This document shows, one piece after another, positions 1-10,180 of a DNA stretch of 54,439 bases. The notes under the pieces were generated by a model. It saw only the letters and a program-made list of their open reading frames with translations, made no database searches and was not told the DNA's origin. The DNA is from Clostridiales bacterium (lineage in GTDB: Bacteria; Bacillota; Clostridia; Christensenellales; JAISNN01). The stretch is from NCBI GenBank assembly GCA_031276195.1, contig JAISNN010000034.1:1-54439 (forward strand). The letters run 5' to 3'. Position 1 is the first letter of the stretch. Every line of letters starts with the position of its first letter. The position numbers and the translations under genes were made by a program.

Positions 1-656
1 CCGCCTTGTGTTTTTGGCAATAGCGAATGCTATTGCCTGCAAAAACAATTCGGTTTCTATCTAAAAAATCCGCTATTCAAAATTCGTTCCGTTTAATCTC
101 CGCTTCCTTATCCCCTCCCACGGAGGGGAATTGCGGATAATTTAGTGAAATGCCGTTAAAATGCGCCGCTTTGGTTTTCTATCGTCATTGTCGTAAAAGG
201 GTAGAGTTTCAAATCGACGTTACGCCCCACCCCTTTGATCCCCTCCCACGGAGGGGAATTGCGGATAATTTAGTGAAATGCCGTTAAAATGCGTTGTTTT
301 ATAAGCCCCGTCTTTATTGACGTAAACGGTGAAATTCAAGAGAAATAATTCCCCTCCGTGGGAGGGGCAAGGGGTGGGGCGACCGCATAAAATACAAAGC
401 ATAAAAGTCAAAATGTAAAAGGCACAAGGCAAAATTAAATCCTAAAATACAAAAATACAAACGCAAAAGTCAAAAGTCAAAATACAAAATACAAACGCAA
501 AAGTCAAAAGTCAAAAGTCAAAATACAAAATACAAAACGCAAAACGCAAAATACAAAACACAAAATATAAAACACAAAATATAAAATACAAAATACAAAC
601 GCAAGATACAAAATAAAATTTAAAAAATCCCCGAAAAATCCAAAAACGGAGGTTCA
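1..656. repeat. Gene-free left edge with palindromic and A-rich repeats
   Basis: No convincing gene is visible here. The palindrome CCCCTCCCACGGAGGGG occurs near 111 and 241, with an inverted copy near 350; the first two are followed by the same tail (ATTGCGGATAATTTAGTG and more), so a longer unit is duplicated. From about 390 to 620 the sequence is a degenerate tandem array built on short words such as CAAAATACAAAA and GCAAAAGTCAAAA. A 70-codon minus-strand ORF over the palindromes is judged spurious because it is made of repeat sequence. Confidence 0.6.
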
Positions 657-1058
657 ATGAAATATTTCCTCTTTGTCCTGATCGGAATCGCGGGCGGAAT
701 ACTCGGCGGTATGGGAATGGGCGGCGGAACGCTCACAATCCCTATGCTGACCCTCCTTATGGGCGTCCCCCAACACGCCGCGCAAGGCGCAAACCTCATC
801 GCTTTTATCCCGATGTCGCTGATCGCGCTTTTTATCCATATAAAAAATAAATTAGTCGAAAAATCCGCCCTCGTCCCGATCTTGATCCCCGCGGTTTTTA
901 CGTCCGTTTTGGGGGCGTTTTTGTCGCTTCGGACACGCGCGGAAAATTTGAAAACCTATTTCGGAATTTTTTTGATCGTCTTGGGCGCGTCGCACCTCGC
1001 CGCGCGTTTTATTAAAAAAATTAAAGATAAGAAAAAAGAAAAATTAAAAAAGTATTGA
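657..1058 (+). CDS. Half-size TSUP (TauE/SafE) family membrane protein
   Basis: This is a short membrane protein of 133 residues resembling one half of a TSUP/TauE-SafE anion permease. The N terminus has the Gly-rich first helix typical of that family (GIAGGILGGMGMGGG, about residues 10-24), followed by hydrophobic segments at about 26-58, 69-88 and 99-115 and a Lys-rich tail. Full-length TSUP proteins usually have about 250 residues in two homologous halves, so this one would need to dimerise or pair with another half. The start is chosen because GGAGG lies just upstream. The next gene starts 112 bases downstream and also encodes a small membrane protein. Substrate cannot be inferred. Confidence 0.7.
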   Translation: MKYFLFVLIGIAGGILGGMGMGGGTLTIPMLTLLMGVPQHAAQGANLIAFIPMSLIALFIHIKNKLVEKSALVPILIPAVFTSVLGAFLSLRTRAENLKTYFGIFLIVLGASHLAARFIKKIKDKKKEKLKKY

Positions 1059-1170
1059 TTTTTTTCCTTTTTCGTGTTATTATTATTCCGAAGAAAAAGA
1101 ATTTAAAAAATTTGCGGATAAAAACCGGCCCGCAAAATTCGGACAAAAAATAATACGCGGAGGTGTTTAT

Positions 1171-1395
1171 ATGAAAAATATAAAAAAAGAAACGATTATG
1201 TACGCGGTCTTGACCGCGCTGTTTCTGATCCTGTTTGCGGCGGCTCTCGGTATCTCGATGATCACGGACTACAATTCGCCCCTCGTCAGACTCGCCGACT
1301 TTCTGCTTATGAATCCTTATGTGATTTGGCTTTTGGGTATCGCGACGGTCGTTTTCGGAATCAATACCGCCGCATCCGCCGTGAATAAGAAATAG
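1171..1395 (+). CDS. Small two-helix membrane protein, unknown
   Basis: A 74-residue protein with two clear hydrophobic helices (about residues 9-31 and 47-69) joined by a short loop, with a Lys-rich N terminus. A good ribosome site (GGAGGTG) precedes the ATG. It follows the TSUP half-permease in the same direction, so the two may be co-transcribed and may work together, but this is inference from order only. No family recognised. Confidence 0.65.
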   Translation: MKNIKKETIMYAVLTALFLILFAAALGISMITDYNSPLVRLADFLLMNPYVIWLLGIATVVFGINTAASAVNKK

Positions 1396-1585
1396 AAACG
1401 GCGTTTAAGGTTTTTTTAGTTAGGGGATAAAGGGTTTTTCGTCTTAAAATCGGAATTAATGCCGCCGCCGCGAATAAGAAATAGAAACGGCGTTTAAGGT
1501 TTTTTTAGTTAAGAGTATAAAGGTTTTTGTTTATTTTTTTGCAAAGTAAATAAAAGCCTTTTTTGTTTTTAATAATAGTTTTGGC
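1396..1585. repeat. Partial duplication after the small membrane gene
   Basis: The end of the preceding gene (the codons around GAATAAGAAATAG and the following GAAACGGCGTTTAAGG) is repeated about 80 bases further on, so the gene's 3' end and its downstream flank have been locally duplicated. No gene is seen in the duplicate. Confidence 0.6.
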
Positions 1586-1615
1586 TTGACATTTATTTTG
1601 CGGCGAGATTATAAT
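1586..1615 (+). promoter_or_regulatory. Sigma-A promoter for gdhA
   Basis: TTGACA at 1586-1591 and TATAAT at 1610-1615, spaced 18 bases. It predicts a transcript starting near 1622, giving a roughly 390-base leader before the glutamate dehydrogenase start codon. Confidence 0.75.
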
Positions 1616-1620
1616 ATAGC

Positions 1621-1910
1621 GGCTAAGCGAGATTAATGTAAGGGCTAAGAGAGATTAGTATAGGGATTGAGGGAGATTTAGTATAGGGATTGAGGGAGAT
1701 TTAGTATAGGGGTTGAGAGAGATTTAGCATAGGGATTGAGGGAGATTAGCATAGGGATTGAGAGAGATTAGTATAGGGATTGAGGGAGATTAGCATAGGG
1801 ATTGAGAGAGATTTAGTATAGGGACTGAGAGAGATTTAGTATAGGGACTGAGAGAGATTTAGTATAGGGACTGAGAGAGATTAGTATTAGGGGCTGAGAG
1901 AGATTAGCAT
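1621..1910 (+). repeat. Tandem repeat array in the gdhA leader
   Basis: About a dozen degenerate copies of a roughly 22-25-base unit (core TTAGTATAGGGATTGAG followed by GGAGA or AGAGA) run head to tail between the promoter and gdhA. If the promoter call is right, the whole array is transcribed as 5' leader. The units contain AGGGA/GGAGA purine runs, so the RNA would be purine-rich and largely unstructured. No start codon in a sensible ribosome-site context was seen inside it. Confidence 0.75.
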
Positions 1911-1995
1911 ATTGCCTTTTACCGATACGGAACGGTAAACTCAAAAATCTTAGGAACGGCAAAATCAGTTGCCGTTGCCTTGATATTTTTTTTAA

Positions 1996-3348
<1,353 letters not shown>

Positions 3349-3465
3349 TAAAAGATTTGCTTTTACAGAATTCTGCATTTCGTTTTTTAAGAGAGAAATA
3401 AATAAAGAAAGGAATTATGCGGAGGAAAACTTTTTTAAAAAATAAAATTATAAAATTATAAAATT

Positions 3466-3508
3466 GCGCGGGGAGAAACTTTTTCATAAAAAGTTTTCTC
3501 CCCGCGCC
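3466..3508. terminator. Palindromic terminator-like repeat (family A)
   Basis: A long inverted repeat (GCGCGGGGAGAAACTTTTT ... AAAAAGTTTTCTCCCCGCGC) followed by CCCCTTTTCAAAAACTTTTAGTAATT. The same unit recurs after many host genes in this window. It can act as a bidirectional intrinsic terminator for gdhA, though the exact conservation suggests an interspersed repeat as well. Confidence 0.65.
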
Positions 3509-3573
3509 CCTTTTCAAAAACTTTTAGTAATTTTGAGGGAAACGGCGCATTTTAACGGTTCTTTAATTTATTA

Positions 3574-3720
3574 TGCGGTTAAACCGCGCTTTCGGCGTGT
3601 CGCGGCGTCGTTTTATCATTTTTTGTTTAGGCGTTCCGCTTTGTTTAGGCGTTCCGCGCCGCGCTTTAAACCGTCGGGAGTTAAACCGCGCTTTCGGCGT
3701 ATCGCAGCGTCGTTTTGTCC
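3574..3720. repeat. Direct repeat overlapping the end of the next gene
   Basis: A unit of about 37 bases (GTTAAACCGCGCTTTCGGCG plus T[G/A]TCGC[G/A]GCGTCGTTTT) occurs near 3580 and near 3681. The second copy forms the last codons of the leftward gene at 3681-4373, so that gene's C terminus appears to be built from, or duplicated into, intergenic repeat. Confidence 0.6.
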
Positions 3721-4373
3721 TTTCCGTTTCGGTATTCCGCGTCGAATTTGGCTTTTTCCTCGGGGGTGAGCGATGCGAAAAACTTATTTTTCGCGTCCAT
3801 GACGACCTTTGTCAGTTCGGGAAAAGACATTTTTTTGATTTGATCGAGAGGTTTTTTTGTTCCGTTCATCTCGCAGATCGCTTCGACGACAAGCATAACG
3901 CGCATTTTATAAAAATCTACGCCGTAGTCTTTCGCCATTTTGGTCAGTTCCTCGCGCGAATATTTGGTAACGACGGGTTTTTTTACGATATTGCGTTCGA
4001 AAAATTCAATGTGATAGTCTTTTAGGTTTTTGTAAATGCCGGCGAAAGGTTTTTTGGGCTTTGCGGAACAGATTTGAAAGGTTTCGCCGTCGGTTTCGGT
4101 GCGAGCGGTTGTATTTTTTGCGTTATAGTCGCTTTGACCGGCGGCGTTTTCCGCGGCGCAATCAACGTGAACGAATGAGTTTTCCGCGGCGCAATCAACG
4201 CCGTCGGACGAAAATTTTTGAAAGTTTTCACCGATCGGGGGTTCGGAGATTTCGGACACGGAACCGCTTTGGCAGGCAATTTCACTTTCCGTAACGGTTC
4301 GGTTGAAAAATTTCAGCACGGGATTAGCCGAGCAGACAAGAGCGAACAAGATGATCGTTGCAATTTTTTTCAT
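3681..4373 (-). CDS. Secreted protein of unknown function
   Basis: A 230-residue protein with an N-terminal signal-like segment (residues 1-16) and no later membrane helix. Residues 40-90 are low-complexity with two copies of the motif VDCAAEN (a local duplication, also visible in the DNA), and the conserved-looking part is the C-terminal 130 residues, which are helical and charged and contain SREELTKMAKDYGVDFYKM. A LTPEEKAKFDAEY segment near the end resembles helical heme/metal-stress protein tails but is not diagnostic. Start chosen for the AGGAG ribosome site. It is convergent with gdhA and divergent from the peptidase gene. Family not recognised. Confidence 0.6.
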   Translation of the reverse strand: MKKIATIILFALVCSANPVLKFFNRTVTESEIACQSGSVSEISEPPIGENFQKFSSDGVDCAAENSFVHVDCAAENAAGQSDYNAKNTTARTETDGETFQICSAKPKKPFAGIYKNLKDYHIEFFERNIVKKPVVTKYSREELTKMAKDYGVDFYKMRVMLVVEAICEMNGTKKPLDQIKKMSFPELTKVVMDAKNKFFASLTPEEKAKFDAEYRNGKDKTTLRYAESAV

Positions 4374-4665
4374 AATTTTTTTACTCCTTTTTGAGAATAG
4401 TATTTGGAAATTAATTACAAAGTATACGTAAAATATGAAAATAGATTAGCGGTCGGCAGTTAGGGGATATGGGGGGCTTAGTAAATAGTGCCGGTGAATA
4501 ATATTTTTCGTTCAATTTTTTAAAATGCCGCCCCACCCCTTATATCCCCTCCCACGGAGGGGAATAGCGGATAATAAGTAAAATATCGTTAAAATGCGAC
4601 GTTTAACAAAAAAACGTAAGGCAAAAAAAATCATAAAAAGTTTTTTTGCGGAATAGATTAGTTGT
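4374..4665. repeat. Intergenic stretch with CCCCTCC palindrome (family B)
   Basis: No gene. It contains the palindrome CCCCTCCCACGGAGGGG near 4545 with the same downstream tail (AATAGCGGATAATAAGTAAAAT) as the copies at the left edge of the window. The region must hold the divergent promoters for the flanking genes, but no convincing -35/-10 pair was identified. Confidence 0.5.
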
Positions 4666-6150
4666 ATGAAAAAGTTATTAGGTAACAAAAAGGCATTGAG
4701 GGCGGTTATTATCGCGGTCGTTTGCGCGTCCGTCGTCGCCGCCGGGCTCTGTATTTTCGGTGTTTTTTCCGACGGGCGGACGGACTATTCGCTGTCGCTG
4801 ACCCTCGATTCCGACGCAATGACGCTGCGCGCCGCCGCGAAAATCGACTATAAAAACAACACGGGCGCGGAACTTGACAACATTAAATTTAACCTTTACG
4901 CGAACGCTTTCCGCGAGGGCGCGGCGGTCAAGCCCTATTTTGAAAGCGACGTAAACTCAGCCTATCCCGACGGCGTAAATTACGGCGGAATGGAGATCAA
5001 AAGCGTTCGGGCGGAGAATGATTTACAGTATTCCGTAAGCGGAAAGGATAAAAACGTTCTCGACGCGAAGTTGGATAAGCCCTTAAAAAAAGGCGGAAAA
5101 AAGACGGTCGAGATCGTCTACGAATTGAAAATCCCGAAAACGAATATGCGTTTCGGCTATTACGGCGGGATTATTAACCTGACGAATTTTTTCCCGTCGG
5201 TTTGCGTGTATGAAAACGGCGGCTTTGTCGAGTGCCTTTATCTGCCTACGGGCGATCCTTTTTACAGCGAGACGGCGGATTTTAAGGTCGAACTGAGGAC
5301 GGACAGGGAGTATACCGCCGCGCATTCGGGCGATTTGAAGTCGGAAAAGACGGAGGGAAAGGGCAAAATTTTTAAATTCACGGGCGAAAAAATACGCGAT
5401 TTCGCGCTCTGCCTCTCGGAAAAATTTGAGGTCAAGACGGCGAAAAGCGGAAACACGACGGTGAAATATTTCGCGCTCAAAGAGAGCGGCGAAGAGAGTG
5501 CAATAAGGCTCGGAAACGGGCTTCAAACCGCGAAAAACGCGCTGGATTTTTTCGGCGGCTACTACTTTAAATATCCGTATAAGACGTATTGCGTCGCGGA
5601 AACCTATCTCACCGCGGGCGGAATGGAATACCCGAACCTCGTTCTGATCTCGCGCGCCCTGCGCGAAAAAGATAAGGAAGCCGTCGTCGTCCACGAAACC
5701 GCGCACCAGTGGTTCTACGGAATCGTCGGGAACGATAACCTGAACCACGCGTGGATGGACGAGGGATTGTCGGAATTTTCAACCGAATTGTACTTTTTGC
5801 GGAACGGAAAACCTCTGAAAGCCAACGAATATCACCACTTCAATCTCGGCGAATCAAGACGGTTCGAGGAAATCGTGCGCGAAATCAATCCCGGAAACGT
5901 GTCTATGGATAAAAATATCGGCGACTTCGTGTCGAATTATGAATACGTCGCCTTGACTTACAGCCGCGGACATATGATGTTCTCAGATATTTGCAGAATT
6001 CTGGGAAACGAGCCCTTCCAAAAAGCGATGCGACTATATGTCAAACGGAATAAATATAAAATCGCGAAAAAAACCAACCTCGTAGACGCGCTCAACGAAT
6101 GCGCGCAAAAAGATATACGCGCCGATATCGCAAAGTGGATCAATCTTTGA
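4666..6150 (+). CDS. Membrane-anchored M1 family zinc aminopeptidase
   Basis: A 494-residue peptidase M1 family protein with an N-terminal signal anchor (about residues 12-33), so the catalytic part should face outside. The zinc site is complete: HETAH at 343-347 and the third ligand Glu366 in DEGLSEF, the standard 18-residue spacing. The substrate-binding exopeptidase motif appears as AGGMEYPN just upstream (equivalent of GAMEN). A tyrosine-containing YVALTYSRG segment follows near 430, as expected for the catalytic Tyr region. The protein is shorter than aminopeptidase N because it lacks the large C-terminal helical domain. The ribosome site is weak. It probably trims extracellular peptides. 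Confidence 0.88.
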   Translation: MKKLLGNKKALRAVIIAVVCASVVAAGLCIFGVFSDGRTDYSLSLTLDSDAMTLRAAAKIDYKNNTGAELDNIKFNLYANAFREGAAVKPYFESDVNSAYPDGVNYGGMEIKSVRAENDLQYSVSGKDKNVLDAKLDKPLKKGGKKTVEIVYELKIPKTNMRFGYYGGIINLTNFFPSVCVYENGGFVECLYLPTGDPFYSETADFKVELRTDREYTAAHSGDLKSEKTEGKGKIFKFTGEKIRDFALCLSEKFEVKTAKSGNTTVKYFALKESGEESAIRLGNGLQTAKNALDFFGGYYFKYPYKTYCVAETYLTAGGMEYPNLVLISRALREKDKEAVVVHETAHQWFYGIVGNDNLNHAWMDEGLSEFSTELYFLRNGKPLKANEYHHFNLGESRRFEEIVREINPGNVSMDKNIGDFVSNYEYVALTYSRGHMMFSDICRILGNEPFQKAMRLYVKRNKYKIAKKTNLVDALNECAQKDIRADIAKWINL

Positions 6151-6233
6151 AACGGGGGGATTCGGAATTTTAAATACGGGAGAGAACTTTTTCAAAAACT
6201 TTTAGTAATTTATTTTTGTTTTATTTAAAAAAT

Positions 6234-6274
6234 GCGGAGGAAAACTTTTTCGTAAAAAAGTTTTTCCTCCGCGC
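6234..6274. terminator. Palindromic terminator-like repeat (family A)
   Basis: Inverted repeat TGCGGAGGAAAACTTTTT ... AAAAAGTTTTTCCTCCGCG after the peptidase gene, followed by TCAAAAACTTTTAATAAT. A partial copy without the GC arm lies just before it near 6186. Likely ends the peptidase transcript. Confidence 0.6.
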
Positions 6275-6428
6275 CTCCTTTCAAAAACTTTTAATAATAA
6301 AAACTACGCTTATCCTATTTTTTCATTTTTCCTTATTCAAAAACTCAAAATTCAAAATTCAAAATTCAAAAATATAAAAACTCAAAAATATAAAAAATAA
6401 AAATTTTTATAAATTTAAGATTAGGTAT

Positions 6429-6457
6429 TGCAATGGTTTGAAAAATGTGCTACAATA
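6429..6457 (+). promoter_or_regulatory. Sigma-A promoter for the InlB-repeat protein
   Basis: TTGCAA (6429-6434) and TACAAT (6452-6457) with 17-base spacing, about 60 bases before the start codon at 6517. The AT-rich stretch with repeated TTCAAAATTC words just upstream could act as an UP-like element. Confidence 0.6.
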
Positions 6458-6516
6458 TAGACAATAATTAAGATTATGGGGGCTTATCGGGCTTTCGTTT
6501 TCGGAGGGTTTTACAT

Positions 6517-8208
6517 ATGAGCGGCTCGAATTATAAGAAGGGCGGGATTATCGTACTCGCGTCGGTGGCGTTGACGGTGTGTTTTTCGATGTTTCTTTTG
6601 GCGTCGAATTTTAAGCGCAGCGTATACACGGTCGTGTTCGACCCTGACGGGGGTTCGTCGGTCGAGGCTTATATCGGCGTCGAAGAGGGACGGGTGATTT
6701 CCGCGCCCGAAGTTCCCGTTAAGGAGGGCTTTGCTTTTACGGGCTGGTTTAAGGACAAGGAATTGACGAGCGAATGGGTTTTCGAGACGGAAAAGGTTAG
6801 GCGCGATACACTTTTATATGCGGGCTGGACGGTTCAGGTTTTCGGCGTCGGTTTTTACGGCGGCGCGCATTCGGAAGGGGATAGACCTATCGTGTTGCCG
6901 ACTCCGTATACGATTCAATACGTTTCATACGGCGAAACGCTGACTAATCCCGGCACGCCCGAAGAGAACGGCTGGGGGACGCGAATAGGTCATGACTTCG
7001 ATGGCTGGTATATATATAATCTCGCGACTCTTAGGACGGCGCGTCCGGCGGAAAACGACCTTACGCGCATTGAAGAAGAACGCGTTCTTTGGGATTTCAA
7101 GAAGGGCGTATACGAGCCGATGAATTTATACGCGGGCTGGAAGGCGCACGAATACAAAGTGGGATTCTACAACGGCGAAGGAAAGTATTATGAAGCGGAA
7201 GTCGAATACGGCAAAAAAGTTCCGAATCCGAGGGCTGACGATTCTTATACGGATCCGTATATCGAAGGAATGAGATTTTCGGGCTGGTATACCGCCGAGA
7301 ACGAAAGCGGAGTCCTTTGGGATTTCAACGCGGCGTATACCTTTGATAAGGATACGGTTTTGTATGCGAAATTCGAGCAAATCTACTTTACCGCGACGTA
7401 TAATTTTATCGACGGAACGTCTTCGTCCGAAACGGTACCCTACGGCGGAACGTTCACCGCGCCCGAAAAACCCGTAAGGACGGGCGTCGGAGAGTTCTAC
7501 GGCTGGTGCGAGAGGGACGGAACGGGCTTTGCCGGCGGCCGGGATTTTAATCTTTCCGCGAAAAAAGACCTCGATCTGTTCGAGGTTTGGGAGATCACAA
7601 TCGAATATGAAGGATATGCCGAATGGAACAAAAAGACGCTTTCGGGCTTGAAAGCCGAGGAATATAATCCCGAAAAAGAGGGGTCCGTCTTTACGGGCTG
7701 GTATACCGACTCCGCTTTGACGGAAAAATGGAACTTTGACGACAAGGTAAACGGAAATCTTAAACTTTATCCCGGTTTCAAGTTGATTGAGCATACCGTA
7801 ACGTTCTATAACGGCGGTAAGTTGTACGCGGAGGAACATATCTATTACGGCGAAACGTTCGCGATCCAAGCGCCGCCCCCGCCCGGCGAAAACGGGTTTT
7901 TCGGCGGCTGGTATATCGAGGACGAAAACGGACGATACAAAATCCCCGACGGCTACGTTGTCAAAAGCGATATCACCTTGACCGCCGTTTGGTGGAACGA
8001 CGACTCGATCGCCGCCGCGCCCGTCGAGGATATAAGGGCGTTCTATCGCGAAAAACTCGTCAAAGAAGCGGAAAAATTTTCGGGTTGGCAGTCCGGATTA
8101 GCATGGGCGGCGATCGTAGTATTTGACGTAGCCGCGGCGGCCGCCGGCAGTTACGGCGGAGTTAAAACCGCTTACGATACCGCGGCGGCGGCAATCGGAC
8201 TTTTATAA
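6517..8208 (+). CDS. Surface protein with six InlB-type B-repeats
   Basis: A 563-residue exported protein: N-terminal signal anchor (about 9-30) followed by six degenerate Listeria-Bacteroides (InlB B-repeat, beta-grasp) units, each ending in a GW[FY] ... LYAGW/LYAKF type core. They lie roughly at residues 36-108, 110-210, 212-288, 290-358, 360-425 and 426-490. The C-terminal 60 residues form a hydrophobic Ala/Gly-rich segment that may re-enter the membrane. Such repeats are known from adhesins and serve as spacers or ligand-binding modules. No LPXTG motif is seen, so anchoring is by the N-terminal helix. A good GGAGG ribosome site precedes the ATG. The giant lipoprotein at 35119 carries one related repeat. 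Confidence 0.85.
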   Translation: MSGSNYKKGGIIVLASVALTVCFSMFLLASNFKRSVYTVVFDPDGGSSVEAYIGVEEGRVISAPEVPVKEGFAFTGWFKDKELTSEWVFETEKVRRDTLLYAGWTVQVFGVGFYGGAHSEGDRPIVLPTPYTIQYVSYGETLTNPGTPEENGWGTRIGHDFDGWYIYNLATLRTARPAENDLTRIEEERVLWDFKKGVYEPMNLYAGWKAHEYKVGFYNGEGKYYEAEVEYGKKVPNPRADDSYTDPYIEGMRFSGWYTAENESGVLWDFNAAYTFDKDTVLYAKFEQIYFTATYNFIDGTSSSETVPYGGTFTAPEKPVRTGVGEFYGWCERDGTGFAGGRDFNLSAKKDLDLFEVWEITIEYEGYAEWNKKTLSGLKAEEYNPEKEGSVFTGWYTDSALTEKWNFDDKVNGNLKLYPGFKLIEHTVTFYNGGKLYAEEHIYYGETFAIQAPPPPGENGFFGGWYIEDENGRYKIPDGYVVKSDITLTAVWWNDDSIAAAPVEDIRAFYREKLVKEAEKFSGWQSGLAWAAIVVFDVAAAAAGSYGGVKTAYDTAAAAIGLL

Positions 8209-8671
8209 AAAAACGGTCTTAAATCAAATATATATTTGATTTAAAAGTTTAAACGCTATATAAAAGGCGAGTAACCGCGTTAGGGATTCTTAAAAAGTCG
8301 TAATTTTTGAAAAATCAGATCCGTTCCGTCTGCGACGGGTCTATCGATAAATCGATCCTTATAAAAATTGTTTTACGGTTTTTGTACGCGGTCGATTTTT
8401 TCGTTTGCGAATTCGTTTCGGGAAAAATATTCGGGAGAAAAACTTTTTTAAAAACTTTGAGCAATAGCGGAATTATATATAAAAAACGATACGTTATTTT
8501 AAAGATTTTGAGCAATAGCGGAATTATGCAAAAAACGATATATTATTTTAAAAACTTTTAGTGATGTTGAATTATACAAAAAAACGATATGTTATTTTAA
8601 AAATAAAACATATTCGGGAAATATATTTTTAATTTATTAAGAATTATTATTAATTAGTTGTTAAAAACGCT
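8209..8671. other. Gene-free stretch after the InlB-repeat gene
   Basis: A palindrome TTAAATCAAATATATATTTG continuing to ATTTAA at 8219-8244 can end the upstream transcript. Further on, three near-copies of a unit containing GAGCAATAGCGGAATTAT or ACTTTTAGTGATGTTGAATTAT and AAAAACGATA[TC]GTTATTTTAAA lie between about 8450 and 8610. The ORFs that cross this stretch are built of repeats and are not credible genes. Confidence 0.5.
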
Positions 8672-8700
8672 TTACTTTATTCTTTTTATCGTGATATAAT
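8672..8700 (+). promoter_or_regulatory. Probable promoter of the ABC transporter operon
   Basis: A consensus TATAAT at 8695-8700 with a weak -35 (TTACTT, 8672-8677) at 17 bases spacing. It is 42 bases before the lipoprotein start codon at 8743. A weak -35 may mean activator dependence, which cannot be checked here. Confidence 0.45.
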
Positions 8701-8742
8701 GATAAAAAATAACGACATAATATATAAGGAGCGATTTCTGTT

Positions 8743-9819
8743 ATGAGAAATACTAAAAAACTGTTCAAAACGCTTTTGACCGCCGTCTTTTGTCTTGCCG
8801 CGATCCTTTCGCTCGCGTCCTGCGAACTGTTTAACGGTTGGTTCAAAAAGCCCGACATACCCGACATAAAGGTCTATATGCCCGACGGCGCGCCCCTCCT
8901 CAGTCTCGCGAAACTGAGAAGCGACGACCCCGAAATCGTCAAGGGCTACGACGTCGAATATTCCACCGTCGCAAACCCCTCCGCCCTCGCCGCCTCCCTT
9001 ATCGCGGGCGAACCCGATATCGCCGCCGCGCCGATCAACGTCTGCGCCGCGGTGTATAATATGAACAAGGGCTACGTCCTCGCCGGCGTCGGCGTCTGGG
9101 GAATTATGCACATAGTTTCCAACCAAAGCGGAACGGTTACTTTGGACGGCTTGAAGGGGAATACCGTTCTCGCGTTCGGAAAGGGAGAGACCCCGGGCAT
9201 CACGCTCAGGGCGGTTTTGAAGCAAAACGACATAAAATATACCGAAGAGGACGCGTCCTATACGCCCGAAGCAGACGAAGTTAATATTGTGTACGCGAAC
9301 GCCGTCGCCGACGTTCGGAACATTCTCGCGTCGTCGGGAAGCATAGACGGAACGGCGGTTAAATTCGCCCTCCTCGCCGAACCCGTCGCAACCGCTATCA
9401 CGGGCGCGACGACGGGCAAGGATTGGGGACCGTACAGGGCGGTCATAAACTTGCAAACCGAATGGGCAAAAAACAACGGCGGCGGCTCTTTTCCTCAGGC
9501 GGGAATCGTATTTAAAGCGTCGCTTTTGAAAAAACATAAGAAATTTATCGATAAATTTATCGCGCTCGTCAAAGACTCCGCGGAGTTTGCCGAAAACAAT
9601 CCCTTCGAGGCGGGCGAAATCGCCAAAAACCGTCTGGGTTCGACGGCGATCCCGAACGGAAAAATTGTCCAAACCGCCGTCGAAGCGGGCAGATTGCCCC
9701 TGAATTTCGTCGCGGCTAACGCGGCAAAGATCAATATCGAGACGTATTTGAACGTCATTTTGGCGGAATCGCCGACCTTGGTTCATGGTAAATTGCCCGA
9801 CGGCGGATTCTATTATTGA
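8743..9819 (+). CDS. ABC importer substrate-binding lipoprotein, NMT1/TauA type
   Basis: A 358-residue extracellular lipoprotein. The signal peptide ends in the lipobox LASC with Cys27. The body resembles NMT1/SsuA/TauA-type binding proteins: a KVYMPDGAP start of the first lobe, VEYSTVANPSALAASLIAGEPDIAAAPINVCAAVYN (which in this family marks the ligand cleft), and a hinge near GNTVLAFGKGETPG. These proteins capture small anions or pyrimidine precursors and pass them to a BPD permease. The permease at 10181 and the ATPase at 11492 complete the importer, although unusually long spacers separate the three genes. Ligand unknown; nitrate, sulfonate, taurine or thiamine precursor are all possible. 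Start supported by AAGGAG. Confidence 0.8.
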   Translation: MRNTKKLFKTLLTAVFCLAAILSLASCELFNGWFKKPDIPDIKVYMPDGAPLLSLAKLRSDDPEIVKGYDVEYSTVANPSALAASLIAGEPDIAAAPINVCAAVYNMNKGYVLAGVGVWGIMHIVSNQSGTVTLDGLKGNTVLAFGKGETPGITLRAVLKQNDIKYTEEDASYTPEADEVNIVYANAVADVRNILASSGSIDGTAVKFALLAEPVATAITGATTGKDWGPYRAVINLQTEWAKNNGGGSFPQAGIVFKASLLKKHKKFIDKFIALVKDSAEFAENNPFEAGEIAKNRLGSTAIPNGKIVQTAVEAGRLPLNFVAANAAKINIETYLNVILAESPTLVHGKLPDGGFYY

Positions 9820-9841
9820 GAGTTTTATTATTAGGAATTTT

Positions 9842-9882
9842 ACGCGGGGGAAAACTTTTTCGTAAAAAGTTTCCCCCCTCCG
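9842..9882. terminator. Palindromic terminator-like repeat (family A)
   Basis: ACGCGGGGGAAAACTTTTT paired with AAAAAGTTTCCCCCCTCCG, followed by CCCCTTTTCAAAAACTTTTAGTAATTG, directly after the lipoprotein gene. If it terminates efficiently it would separate expression of the binding protein from the permease, which is a common arrangement for raising the level of the binding protein. Confidence 0.6.
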
Positions 9883-10074
9883 CCCCTTTTCAAAAACTTT
9901 TAGTAATTGCGTTTCGTTAAAACGCATACTTTCCGCTCTTTGCAACCGTTGACGTAAAGGGTAAAATTTCAAGCCGACGTTTCGCCGCGCCCCTTTTCAA
10001 AAACTTTTGGCGATTGATCGCCGACAATGAGAAAATAAGAAGTTTTGCGTCCGAAACGTGTTAAGAAGTTTGAT

Positions 10075-10139
10075 AGTTCTAAGTTTGTGTGATGATTTTG
10101 CTTGACCGGTATGACTTTTTGTCACACAGATTTAGAACT
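10075..10139. repeat. Long interrupted hairpin, host copy
   Basis: An inverted repeat with outer arms AGTTCTAA / TTTAGAACT and inner arms GTGTGA / TCACAC around a centre containing ACCGGTA. A diverged copy with the same layout occurs inside the integrated element at 14674-14736. It lies between the binding-protein and permease genes. It may be a regulatory RNA hairpin or a small mobile repeat. Confidence 0.5.
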
Positions 10140-10180
10140 CCCGGAAATTTTACGTCAAATTCGGACAAAAAAGAATAATT

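Noticed and set aside
1621-1910. CRISPR array before gdhA
   Set aside because: Units are contiguous degenerate tandem repeats with no spacers.
8307-8561. 84-codon plus-strand ORF after the InlB-repeat gene
   Set aside because: Made of tandemly repeated AT-rich units; no ribosome site.
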